DNA of 64,000 nucleotides from Petunia secreta (taxonomy: Eukaryota; Streptophyta; Magnoliopsida; Solanales; Solanaceae): assembly GCA_029990175.1 (NCBI GenBank), contig JARKIP010000023.1, forward strand, positions 22,773,501 through 22,837,500, given 5' to 3'. Under the pieces are notes generated by a model that worked only from the letters and a program-made list of their open reading frames with translations, was not told the DNA's origin and did no database searches. A program made the translations under genes and the position numbers. This document shows positions 33,941 through 44,519 of the stretch, piece after piece (position 1 is the first letter of the stretch; each line of letters begins with the position of its first letter).

Positions 33941-35266
33941 ACAAAGGTGAAAAAGAAATAAATACAATTAATTACTATTATTCCACGTTCAATCATGGCA
34001 AGCTCATGATCTTTCTTTCTTAATACGGCAGTAATGGGTAACGGTTACGAAGTTAACTTCACCAAAGAATAACAGCTTCCCCGATAGTTCCATCAACCGC
34101 CTTGGGGAACCAAGCCTCCGCATGCCCGAGGCATAGATTTCATCAAGACTTGCCGATGTATTTTGCCCTCAATTTATCTCGAGGAGTTAACTCAACAGGT
34201 ATCTGTTGAAACTTGCCTCGGGCTTTGGGCTCAAGGCTCGGCTGATTTATTACCCAATACAGAAAATATTTCTCAGAATCTTTAATCCAATCAAACATGG
34301 AAAATTTTGACCCCTTAATTTTTTAGGAAGAAAGATCGTTATGAAATATTGAAAGAATACCCTAATGGCTAAAGAAGATAATTTATTCAAAACTTGGCTA
34401 TTTTTAGGTCAAGCTAAAAGTTACTGAACGCATAACGTAAAATTTCTATATTTATTCTTTTTCTCAATAGGACTTTGTATTTTGACGGAACAACTCAAAT
34501 TTTATAAGAGTACTCCAAAAGAAAATTGTCTTCACAAAAACTTCGCCGTACAATTTATAAATTAGAAAGGAACAAAACCGGTATGGCTAATTAAAGTAGT
34601 ACATTATAATGTTCCAACAAATATTACTTGAAGACTCTCCGAGACAGCCATTTTCTTAATTTTCGTGGTTCAATGTCTGGAGTAAAATGGATATAAATAC
34701 TTCTTCTATTTCAATTAAGCTAGCCACATTTTCTTATTAGCTGGTTCCAAAGAGTGACATTTTTCTAAATTTGAAATGAAGTTAGTTTCAAAATTTCTAG
34801 TTCACCTTTTATAATCAAACAAAGATTCATGATTTTTCATATGTATAAAAATCTTTAGTTCTTTCTTAAACTTCTTGTCGGGTCAATTCAAACTATGATG
34901 CGTAAAATGGAACAGAAACAATATTTCCTTATGATAATTAGGTAGTACTACTTTTAGAAATAAAGACATAATTTCCTTATTTAGTTTTTTAGAAAAAAAT
35001 AATATAATTTATAAGTATTAAACTAATTTAATTACGAACTCTTTATTTTATCCTTAATGATATAATTTCTAGCTACAAAAATAAATATGGTACTCTAGAT
35101 CATATGTTGAAGATACTTTCATTTTCTTTCTTAAATTTTGTTTCAACTCAAATTATGACTTATAAATTGAAACAGTTAGATTACTTTTTTTTCTTTTGAT
35201 AACAATGGTGTTAGGTTGAATAATACACACTTTTTTAATCTGCTGCATTGTCATTGTGAGATATTA

Positions 35267-35524
35267 CGCCTTTCCGTTCACTTTGTTTGATGTTTTTATT
35301 TTTTGTTGACACATATTAAAGAAATCACATCTTTAGTATTAATTGACAATACAACTGATTATATTAATCTTTATTCAAAATGCATTTACCTAAAATTTTG
35401 TTTGAAGTCACTTATTAGTAAAGGTAATATTTTAAAAAAACTAATTAATACCTTCTTTGCTTCTGGAAACATCAAACAATATGAAAAAAAGGATTAAACA
35501 ACATGTAAAGTGGACGTGAGGGAG
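35267..35524. mobile_element. Stowaway-type MITE in R1-A
   Basis: 258 bp bounded by TA, starting CGCCTTTCCGTTCACTTTGT and on the minus strand CTCCCTCACGTCCACTTTAC. It is present at the same place in R1-B (53169-53427) and R1-C (60221-60450), so it predates the duplications. Confidence 0.72.
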
Positions 35525-36430
35525 TAAGAAGTTAGATTTCCTTGGAAAGAGCACTAATTTAAAGACCATGTCCAAGCTTAGGACAGTAACATAAATAAAT
35601 ATTTTACTACTTTCTATGATTTTGAATACTTACGTTATATCAAAAAAAAAAAGTTTATCTCGATTTTTGATAGATACGAAGTATTTTGTCCCACGGCTAA
35701 ACAACATCATAAAAGATTCCCGGTAATGAATTACCAAATTTATACTCACTTTGTACTATTTTAGTAGTTCCTTCACCAAAATATGTAAGTCCCAAATTAA
35801 TTGTTTTTTTATGATTTCATGACTAAATTTTGTTAGTTCTTTTCAACAATTTCCTTTATAATTAACAATTCTAAAAAAAAGTAATTTATAGTCAAATATT
35901 AAATTGTATATATATACTCTATTTATTAATTTTATTAATGAACGTAAAAAAATTAAACAGGACAACTAAAATGGGATTGTAGGAGTAATTTCAACCACTG
36001 CTGCTCTGAAGATAAGCTGAACGTGACACCTAAAATTGGACTGAAGGGTAATTTCAACTAGTGCTGCTTTGAGATTAAAAAAACTGATGCTGAATAGCAC
36101 GTCACAAGAAAACAAAATCATCAATTTTTGTGAAAGATTCCCCTACGTACTTTAGACATTGATGAAAATGCAGGAAGTCTAATTAGACTTCGATTCTTGT
36201 AACTAAAAAAAGGAAATTACTATTTCTAATAAGCATTTAATGCAGGTACATAGCCAAGCTAATGCTATGGGTCGAAAGGAAATTAAAAACTGTTGTCGAG
36301 AAGTTGACCACACAGTAAACGTGCTATTGGAACTATTCCCCTACGTTACTTCAGACACTAATACAAATACAATTATACAAATGTAAGAAATCTAGTTAGT
36401 TGTCTGCTAGTAGCTGATTAAACCGTCCAT

Positions 36431-36665
36431 GAAACCACAGGTCATAGTTATATGCATAAAACTTGCTTGATAGGTACAAAAATTAAATATATAAAAAATG
36501 TCACAGGCAATAATAAAATATTAAAGAAAATGAATAATTAGGACTTGTATTCATTGGATAAAAAAGACGGATTCTAGACAAATCCCAGCATAGTGTTTAC
36601 AATGAGAGAATTAATGGGTTATAGATGGGCTAGGTTTTACCCCGATTCTGTTTATAACATAATAT
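36431..36665 (-). repeat. T3 LTR-like end, inverted copy
   Basis: Reverse of 28413-28651, sharing GACCTGTGGTTTCA and CATTAATTCTCTCATTGTAA. It lacks the MITE found in the left copy. Confidence 0.6.
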
Positions 36666-37110
36666 ATATACATAAGGCCTTTGGCTAAACATGAGATTTG
36701 ATGGCCGTACAAGGCAAATGTATGATGTAATATTCACCGAGTTCGACGACCATCTTTGCCAGGCACCCCGAGAGCTCAGGTCTATGCAGAATGGTTTTCA
36801 GTAGGAAAGACAATACGACGACTATTGTGTGGCTTTAACAGTACAAGCGTAGCTTATTGCAGCCGTGACCAAGGCCAGTGCAAGCTTCTCCAATTTCTGA
36901 TAGCGAGTCTCTACGTCCTGTAGGGACTTGTTGACGTAGTATATGGGAGATTGCGCTCCTTTCTCCTCGCGTTCGAGTATGGCACTTAGGGCTACTTTGT
37001 ATACTGCCAGGTATAGCACGAGTCGTTCCCCTTCGCATGGCTTGGCCAACTGTAGCGAATTTAAAAGATATTCCTTTAGCGAATTTAAAAGATAATACCA
37101 CAAAGAATTA
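36666..37110 (-). pseudogene. pol: Tat RNase H fragment (right, inverted copy)
   Basis: Minus-strand RNase H: LVLYLAVYKVALSAILEREE, GAQSPIYYVNKSLQDVETRY, QKLEKLALALVTAA. These match the gypsy order 'LYLAVS..A.SAVLV.E......PVYYVSK.L...E.RY...EKLALALV' and are better preserved than the left copy. It is followed, as in the left copy, by CCAAAGGCC and the T3 end, without integrase. Orientation is opposite to the left copy, so 27.7-28.65 and 37.1-36.43 kb form inverted ends of an 8-kb interval. Confidence 0.85.
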
Positions 37111-37869
37111 AGAGATTTAATAATTGCGGAAATATTTATGTACATGTACTTGCTAAAAAATAACTAGTTTTTATATAGCTATAATTGATTACATAAATAA
37201 ATTGTTATAGGACATCACCAAATCAATACTTCAATTGAAGACCAATTCATAAAATAATCATACAAAGGAAACAAGATTTATTAAATAATCGAACGTGAGA
37301 AATAATAATTACTTACTCTATTATAGAATTAGAATGTGAAGAGCAGTGCCACAGAAAGAAAGATGTAGAGATACAAGTTTTGCAACATTCAAAAAATTTC
37401 TAACAATTTAGAAAAAGAAACCACATAGGCTAAAAAGAAACCACTTGATTTTTGCTTCAAGTTATAAAAAATCAGTGGCAATAGTTTGCTTATAGTAAAA
37501 ATTTTCATGACTATAATTAGAAATTTTTATCATGCACATGCAGTAAAAATATTTTTAGTCACACTTAATTAGTTGTAACAAAATTCATAATAGTCTGATA
37601 AAATTATCATGAAAAGTATATTATAAAAAAAATTGATGAGAAATATGAGTTAAAAAATATAAAAGTTAGATTTTTCATGGAAGATTAACAAATAGTAACT
37701 ATATAATAAATTGATGAATCTATTTAGTTTGGAATAAAAATGATGCCAAAAAATATTTAATAATAGATCATTTGTATATTTGTGATATCCAAGCTTATCA
37801 ACTAACGTCTTGTACTTCTAACTTATATTTTATTGACATTTTTACGCTAATTGACATACTAACCCATTT
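37111..37869. other. AT-rich DNA without a gene
   Basis: No coding similarity, no repeat recognised beyond low complexity. Confidence 0.5.
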
Positions 37870-38452
37870 AATTACAAAAGATACTTATATTTTTAAATAA
37901 TTACCCTATATACCGACACTTTTTCACATTTTACAAAATATACAATTTCTCATTTCCTTTCTTCCCTCTCTACCCAAAACCCTAACTTCTCCCTCTCTCT
38001 TTCTCTCCTCTCCTCCACCCACCCCACCCCGCCGTCACTCCCTCCCCCATGCCTCTGCTCCGCCGTCGCTGCCACTGCGTGGCTCCACCACAGCGATTGG
38101 AGCAGATCTGCTCTTCTTTTTTCATCTTCTCCTCTCTTTTTTTTTTTTTTCATTTTCTACGTGTATATGTGTGTATTTTTATGTATACACATGTACTTTA
38201 TTAATACAAGTTCAGATCTGCTTCTCCTTCTTCTTTTTTGCATTTGAATATAAACATTCAAATTCAGATCTGCAAATGTATGTATCTGTATGTTCGTGTA
38301 TATACATGTAATATTTTTCAGCACACAAGTGTATGTACGTGTATATCACTGTATGAACGTGTATATCTGAGCATCTATTTGTATTTTTTGTATGTATTTT
38401 TGTGTGTATGTCAAGTAATAAATGTCAAACACATATTTTTTGTATGTATTTT
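37870..38452. mobile_element. MULE-like fragment, same layout as the 8.6-kb and 51-kb elements
   Basis: An AT-rich end, then AACCCTAACTTCTCCCTCTC, a C-rich block (CACCCCACCCCGCCGTCACT), then a field of TGTATA/TGTATGT words (38158-38450). Cut at about 38452 by T2 LTR sequence, so the right cap is missing. The frame 38153-37950 (minus) in the C-rich block is not supported as a gene. Confidence 0.4.
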
Positions 38453-38960
38453 TGTACCGTAAACCCTAAGGCAGAGGGAGTATGCCTTACGTTCCAGGGT
38501 CCGTGCCTGCTGAGAGGCCATGGCTTGTGGAGCAAGCGTGTATCCTCTGGGCCCGGTGACTTGTAGACTACGTCTAGTCTTCGCTAGTTGGACTAGTATC
38601 TCCATAATCATAGGTGGTGCATTTTTACCCACACAGTCTGTCCTCCCCCCCCCCCCCCCCCCCACTTGCTTAGTCCTAATTATGATAAAATACAATGAGT
38701 ATAGACCGTGGGGCTGTTTACTGAAGGCGGTGATACTAGTTAACCTTAACTAGGAGAATGTGAACCTTAAGGTGGCAGTATGTATGCCTTACATCCCAAG
38801 GCCCACGCAGCAGGCGTATATCCTCAACGCATGGTAACTTGTAGAGTAAGTCTTGTCTTTGCCTGCTAGACTCGTATCGCTGTAGTCATAGGTGGCGTAT
38901 TTTAATCGACATAGTCAGTGCCCCCACTTGCTGAATGCTAATGTAAGCGGTCAGGAAGTG
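38453..38960 (-). repeat. T2 LTR, two pieces joined
   Basis: Minus-strand T2 LTR core twice: 38453-38665 (AAACCCTAAGGCAGAGGGAG) and 38752-38920 (GAACCTTAAGGTGGCAGTAT), joined through an LTR piece with CCTAATTATGATAAAATAC. A C19 run sits at 38647-38665. The arrangement implies recombination between two copies. Confidence 0.65.
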
Positions 38961-40130
38961 AAAGAGGTACGCAAAAGAGATATGTGAAAGGATGCCTCAC
39001 TAACTCCTTGAAACTTGCAGTCTCTTTGATCGAAATAGATGCTTGGTTGCTTCTAGAGTTCCACGCGTCTTCCTCTGATTGGCTTTCTTTGATTTTTTGC
39101 ACTTTTCCCGTAACTGCTTTTTCTATGCCAAATCATTTTGTATCCCTGGTCATAATTACTTTTGACCTCTTCGTGCTCCATCCTTATCTTTTACCGCCTA
39201 TAAAAAGGGCTTCTTGGCAGATGTTGATCACAAGCTTTCCCAAAGACACATTTTCTCCTTCAAAAACTTCCCTTTGTAAGAAAATAACCCAACTTTTGCT
39301 TCTAAATATTTATTTTTGATCCTGGCTCCAGATTCTTAAAACATCTTCTTTACGCATAGTGGATGGTGTATGAGAATTCTAAAAGTAAAGAAGCACTCAT
39401 TGTCTTTTTTTTTTCTGCCCTTCCATTCAGGCTGAGATGGGCGGATTCCCCCAAGTCATGGAACTTGATCGAGATCCCAATGATATTCTTTGGGATGTTT
39501 TCTTTGTGGCATGTGCACTGGTTACAGTGCACTCATTTTCTAATGTAGTGGTTATTGTGATATTTCTCTTGTCATACGAAGGTCTTGTAATGCCTCTACA
39601 TTTTACCACTCTCTAGTTCTCTTGGTGATGTGTTGATGTAATAAGGTTTAACGACTTCTCCCTCTATTTCAAGTGGTCAATCTTCAACCTTTTTCCAAAG
39701 CCCTTGCATTCTCAGGGCGGTCGTGTACCTCTACCCTTGTCTCAGTTTTGTGGTTACATCAGCTTTCAATTGTTAGGAGAGGAAGGATGATCTGACACTC
39801 CCACGGTAGCTGGTTGTTGAATATAGCTTTCTCTCCATTTGATACAAACTGAAACTTCAAGGATGTGTTCATGCTCCTGCCCTGTTCTACTGAGGGATTC
39901 CTCCATTTGGTTGATTTGCAGCGCCCGTATGTTAGCGACATGCTGATGTTGTTGCTCGGGGTGTTATGTTGGTAATGTCCCCTTTTGCACGCCGATGGAA
40001 TGCACTGACACACCTGCTAGTAAGGAGTTTCAATTCTAGATGAAATACCTCATCTAAACGAAGTCCAGAAGACTGTTCGGACATAGTCCCCTGAGATCTT
40101 TTAGTTTCTCAAGAATATATGTTATGAACA
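38961..40130 (+). pseudogene. Degenerate antisense extra ORF of a T2 element
   Basis: Plus-strand region opposite to the flanking minus-strand LTR and integrase. It has a TATA-like CTATAAAAAGGGC (about 39200), leader sequence matching 18.5 and 42.2 kb, and a conserved block at 39458-39575 beginning MELDRDPNDILWDVF, followed by a hydrophobic run. Stops and shifts prevent a full frame. No domain could be named. The gypsy-type domain seen in the 44.5- and 62.8-kb copies was not found here, so this may be another subtype of extra ORF. Confidence 0.45.
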
Positions 40131-40235
40131 ACATTGTATTCAAAAGAACTCACATGTATGTTGTAGCCTATGGTCCTTTGATATTAATTAAAATCGGACA
40201 TTCATCAATATGTTTTTGTGCGTACTTACAGTGAG

Positions 40236-40385
40236 ATGTATACCTCGTATCCTATGCCTGCACCGGCTGATCGGCCGTGGCTTAAGGAGCAGGTGTGTAT
40301 CCTCTACACCCGGTGACTTGTAAGCTAAGTCTAGTCTCACCAACTGGTATCTCCGTAATCATAGGTGGCGTATTTTTGCCCACGC
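40236..40385 (-). repeat. T2 LTR piece
   Basis: Short minus-strand T2 LTR part (GGTGGCGTATTTTTGCCCAC on plus) between the antisense ORF and the integrase. Confidence 0.65.
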
Positions 40386-40389
40386 ATGG

Positions 40390-41454
40390 GGCCTTCTAGC
40401 CTTTCAAGAATAGTACTTCTTTAGCCAGGTGATGTTCCCGTTGTTTGTAATAGATGTTCCTTCGATGTCTTCAAGGGTGTACGTACCTTTTCCAGTGATA
40501 CCCCAGATTTTGTACAACACTTCTCTGTTCGGGGCTTGCTTTCCTGCTTTGGCCTCTTTAGTACTCTAATATACTTTGCGGAGGACCAAGTCTCCTATGT
40601 TGAAGGAACACAAATTGATCTGCACGTTATAGTACTGCTCCACTCGTTGTTTCTGGGATGCTAGGTGTATTGCTGCTAACTCTTGCCATTCGTCCAATGT
40701 ATCAAGCGAGACTGGTAGAGCCTAATTAATCGGCTCCTCCTCAGTAAATGACCGGCGCAAACTGGATTCCCCTATCTCTATGGGCATCATAGCATTCATT
40801 CAGTACATTAGCGAGAATGGGGTTTCCCCTGTACTTTTGATCTCCCATTCCTTAAAGAAAGCTGTGACTTCTGCTTCTACGAACTGAGATCTGTTGTCGC
40901 AAGTGATCTCGGCAGGAACTATGAACCAGCACATGATGTTCTTCCAAATGAACTATATCACCTCTTGCTCTTAGATTCGGGCGTAATGTGCCGCTTCAAC
41001 CCACATATTGAAGTAGTCAGTCATTAGGAGCTGGAACTTGACGTCTCCGAGTACTTTGGGCATAGGTCCCACGATGTCCATCCCACATTTCATGAAAGGA
41101 AATGGTGTAATTACTAAGTGTAAGGGCTCTGCTAGCTGATGAAGTGCATGGGAGAATCATTGACAGCTATCGCATGCTCTAACGAATTTTCTTGTGTCGC
41201 TCTCTATCCGGGGTCAGAAATCGCTTGCTCTGATTATCTTTCAAGCCAGGGCCCTTTCTCCGGAGAGGTTCCCATACTATACTTCATGAATCTCCTTAGT
41301 ACGTGGTCGGCTTATGCTGGCCCTAGGCACTTAGCTAATGGGCTGCTAAATATCCGACTGTATAATTCTCCATTGATCAGGTAGGAACACGTTGCTTGCA
41401 CCCTTAGCCACTTACTTTCCTTCTTGTCTTCGGGAAGTGTTCCTTTGTCCAAGT
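40390..41454 (-). pseudogene. pol: Tat integrase (T2 element)
   Basis: On the minus strand from 41454: LDKGTLPEDKKESKWLRV, SYLINGELYSR (integrase N-terminal entry), then a broken HHCC region, KCGMDIVGPMPKVLGDVKFQ, LLMTDYFNMWVEA, then FIVPAEITCDNRSQF (second catalytic Asp; usually SDNGTQF) and FNIGDLVLRKVY near 40570. The C-terminal GTYTLEDIEG completes the integrase tail at about 40430. Several stops (as after YARI) show that it is inactive. It supplies the integrase missing in the 16-kb copy. The N-terminal end is cut by a T2 LTR at 41455. Confidence 0.83.
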
Positions 41455-41870
41455 TGTTTACGCCTAAAATTGTACGTCTAGTTTAAACAATTAATTATGA
41501 TTGGGGTCAAAAGCAATACAATAATCACGATGGAAAAGTGATTAAATTCGATGAAAACCATACAAAGTTAGAAGGGGTATTTATAGTAGTGATGCCCAAA
41601 CCTAAATAAGGTAATATACAAACACTAATAAGGCTATGTGCCTATGCCACCATACCTCAAGGTGGTGGTATATACTAAACCCTAACTAGGAGACTGTAAA
41701 CCCTAGGCGGCGGGATGCATATCCTGCATCCTATGGCCGTGCGGCCTCAACGGTCGTTGTCTCAAGGAGCGGGCGTGTATCCTCTGCGCATGGTGACTTG
41801 TAAGATAAATCTAGTCTCGCCAGCTGGACTCGTACCCCTGTAATAGTAGGTGGCGTATTTTTCCCACACA
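41455..41870 (-). repeat. T2 LTR, complete (416 bp, minus)
   Basis: Minus strand starts TGTGTGGGAAAAATACGCC at 41870 and ends in TAAACA at 41455. TATA-like CTATAAATACCCC is at about 41590 (minus). Its end touches integrase codons without primer site or gag, so the internal region between was deleted or this LTR was joined by recombination. Confidence 0.8.
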
Positions 41871-42592
41871 CCCAGTCCCTCCACTTGCTGGGTTCTGATG
41901 CAAGCAGTTAGGAAGTGAAAGCGGCATAGATGTAAAAAGATATCTCATTGACTCCTTGAGACTATCAGTCTCTCTGACCAAGAATGATATTGATTTCTTC
42001 GAGAACTTTGCGTGCTTTCTTCTGATTGGCTAATACCGACCCCATACACCTTTTCAAGAACTACTATTAACTGCTCAGAATCATTTCATATCTCCAACAA
42101 TAATGATGCTTGACCGTTTCGTGCTCCATCCTTATCTCCTTCTGCCTATAAATAGTGACTTCATGACAGTGGAAAATGCACAAATCTTTCTCCAGAAAAT
42201 ACTTCTCTTCTTTAGCAATTTCTTATGATAGCAAGAAACTTTTCTTCCTTAAAAAAATATTTGCCTTCGATCCTGGTTTGATATTTCCAAAAAACCTTCT
42301 TTGTTCTGAATGGATGTTGCATAAGAGAACTATAGGAGGAACTTCACCTACAATTACCTCATTTTCTTTCTTCGTCCATGAGGAAACTGATGAAGTCTCT
42401 TGAATCACAAAGTTTCATCGGGATTCTAACGATGTTCTTTGGGATGTCTTCATTATGTCATGTGCACTGATTATGGTGCGCTCATCTTCTAACACAACGG
42501 TTGTTGTGATATTCTTCTTGTCATGCACAGTCAGGACGCTTAGGCCTTCCAGCTTCCGTGCGGCTTCTCCGCCAGGATACCTTGTGTATTAA
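41871..42592 (+). pseudogene. Degenerate antisense extra ORF start (T2)
   Basis: Behind the LTR comes the conserved T2 pre-LTR region on the plus strand: TATA-like CTATAAATAGTG (42148), leader, and the frame 42176-42403 (KSFSRKYFSSLAISYDSKK...), then the block 42411-42525 (KFHRDSNDVLWDVF ... SCALIMV). It is joined at about 42593 to an Athila integrase. No domain recognised. The frame is conserved only in part between copies. Confidence 0.45.
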
Positions 42593-42914
42593 GGCCGCTC
42601 CTTCAATGGTAACAGGTGTCTTGATGTATAAGAAGAGGATTAATATTGTGCATGATAAGAAGATATGGAATCGGGAGTTCAAAGTGGGAGATCTTGTGTT
42701 GTTGTTTAACTCTTGTCTCCAATTGTTTCCCAATAAGTTGAAGTCAAAATGGAGTGGCCCGTTCAAGGTTATTGATGTTTCTCCTTATGGTTCCTTTGAT
42801 TTGGAAGATGGCAATGGGAAGAGTTTTAAACTGAAATGGCACCAGGCAAAGCACTACTTGGGAGTTATGGAAGACACCAAGATGGTAGCCTTTGTGGTTT
42901 TGATTTATCCTTGA
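42593..42914 (+). pseudogene. pol: Athila-type integrase C-terminus
   Basis: Frame ends with VLMYKKRINIVHDKK, REFKVGDLVLLFNSCLQLFP, NKLKSKWSGPFKVIDVSPYG and KSFKLKWHQAKHYLG. This is the well-conserved integrase tail of Athila elements ('REF.VGD.VLLFNSRL.LFPGKL.SRWSGPF.V...PYG'). The normal stop lies at 42912-42914. The N-terminal and catalytic parts are missing; the frame begins in T2-derived sequence at 42558. It is a chimera with a good C-terminal domain. Confidence 0.88.
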
Positions 42915-43066
42915 GCAAATAGGGTCGGCGTTGTGCCACGACGTTAAATAAGGAGCTTCTTTGGGAGGCAACCTAAGGCTTTAGCTAATTACTTTTTGTT
43001 TTTGTAGGTGTTACGGATGAGTTGCAGTTGTAGTGTGAATTTTAAAACTCTGGAAAATACATGTAA
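42915..43066 (+). other. Athila post-pol spacer
   Basis: Contains GCCACGACGTTAAATAAGGA and TTTGGGAGGCAACCTAAGGC, two words found after pol in Athila elements (known family feature, from memory). Confidence 0.6.
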
Positions 43067-43665
43067 CAGAGAGGCCGCCCATTATTGGGGGCCGCCTTTA
43101 TTGTGTGAGTGACGAGCCCAGAAAAAGTCCCAAGAGAGCCAAGAATAGGCGGCCACCCTTTAAAAAAGACGGCTGCCCTTTCCTAAGTGGTTGAAAATTT
43201 TTCTAAGTATCGAAATCGATGTTCTTTGGACTTTTTTCGCCCTTATTTGGACACCAGTAGTATTGGAGACCCATATCACACATGGAGGTTGCTCTTGCTT
43301 GGGTGGCTGCCCTTATTTTAGCCAAAATTTTTTAGCTAAGTGTAAAATTGGGTACTCTCTAAAGCTTGGGTGCTATGTAGTGTTGGAGGCCCCTTTTGAT
43401 TCAGTGGCCGCCCTTTGCTTGGGTAGTCGCCTATTTCTTAGGCCTTTAAAAATTTGGCTAAGTTTTTTTTTTTTTTTTAAAAAAAGACCTCTTTGAATTT
43501 TTGTCGCCCAATAGTGTTTCGCTGCCTAGGCTAAGGTCAACATGAAACCGCCCTTTCCTTTGGCGGCCGTCCTTTCATTAGGCGGCCGCCCATTACTTAA
43601 ATATATCATGGCCAATTGCAAATGATTGGGCGACTGCCCTTTCCAAAGGTGCGTCCGCTATTTCT
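43067..43665. repeat. GGCGGCCGCCC quasi-repeat series
   Basis: About twelve occurrences of a variable word near GGCGGCCGCCCTTT (43068, 43090, 43148, 43168, 43300, 43402, 43425, 43545, 43562, 43580, 43627, 43652), at irregular distances. Spacers show no common sequence, so this is not a simple tandem array. Confidence 0.75.
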
Positions 43666-44073
43666 AAAAAGGTACGCGGCCCATCGGGGTATAAAAGGAA
43701 TCCTTGATTGCCTCTTGACCTTTTCCAATTCCTTATTTTCTATATACACCTGCCAGCGATTTCAAAAATCTCACAATCGGAAAAACACTGCATCACCGCA
43801 CTAAATCATAACCTACAACATCATCCAACTCCATTCTTCTCATCCGGTAAGAATTTCAATTTTTTATCTTTACTTTCTTAGTTTAAAGTTTAAACTTTTA
43901 GGAGTAGGAATTAGATATAGTTTAAACAAGAATACCCTAAATATGGCTTAAAATGGTCGGGGGAAGGAGTATCATACCTGATCTGAATTTTTGTTCTTGA
44001 GAGTTGAGAGTGTTTTGGCTATGAGAGAGAAACAAAAATGGGTAGTTTTGAAACTTATTGGGTGTGTTAACTA
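43666..44073 (+). promoter_or_regulatory. Promoter-like region with TATA box and splice donor
   Basis: GTATAAAAGG at 43689-43698, then a C/A-rich leader and a consensus donor CCGGTAAGAATTTC at about 43846. It probably served a sub-genomic transcript of the Athila-like element. No coding exon survives downstream before the T2 LTR at 44074. Confidence 0.4.
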
Positions 44074-44371
44074 TGTGGGCAAAAATATGTCACCAATGAT
44101 TATGGGGATATGAGTCCAGCTGTCGCGACTAGACTTAGCTTACAAATCACTGGGGGCAGAGGATACACGCCTTCTCCTCAAGCCACAGCCGCTCAGCCTG
44201 TACGGGCATAGGATGCAAGGTATACATCCCGCCGCCCTAGCATTTACAATCTCATAGTTAGGTTTCGTATATACCGCTGCCTTGAGTATACATGCCCACG
44301 ACCTTATTAGTCTTTATATTTTACAATAATTAGGACAGGGTAAATCGTAGCTTTAAATACCCCTCCTACCG
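44074..44371 (+). repeat. T2 LTR, 5' part
   Basis: Starts TGTGGGCAAAAATATGTCAC and runs to the TATA region (TTTAAATACCCCTCC, 44355-44370), then stops. It could be the 5' LTR of the element whose antisense ORF and 3' LTR follow. Confidence 0.7.
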
Positions 44372-44519
44372 ATGACATGAATGAGAAATGTCAGCTTATG
44401 AGGTACATGTGAAAAGCACAATTACATGATTAGAAGCATAACTAACCTGGTTCTTAAGGCTTAGAGGAGGCAGGTGGCACCGCTATTAAATCTTCCACGA
44501 TGAGTTCTTCTTCAGCCAC

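Larger units (their letters stand above)
33478..36430 (-). mobile_element. R1-A: Tat-type gag start, PBS and LTR (minus)
   Basis: Read on the minus strand it is LTR (from about 36430 to 33750), primer site, and the first 60 codons of gag (33663-33479). A direct copy lies at 50113-54971 and an inverted one at 55665-61113. A MITE is included in all three. A TATA box on the minus strand at 33928-33940 and the primer site at 33730-33746 define the promoter-proximal LTR; whether the distal 2 kb is true LTR or an older insertion is open. No host gene. Confidence 0.7.

Noticed and set aside
38411..38753. Plus and minus frames of 77-94 residues with poly-Pro or poly-Gly
   Set aside because: They cross T2 LTR sequence and a C19 run and are not conserved in other T2 LTR copies.
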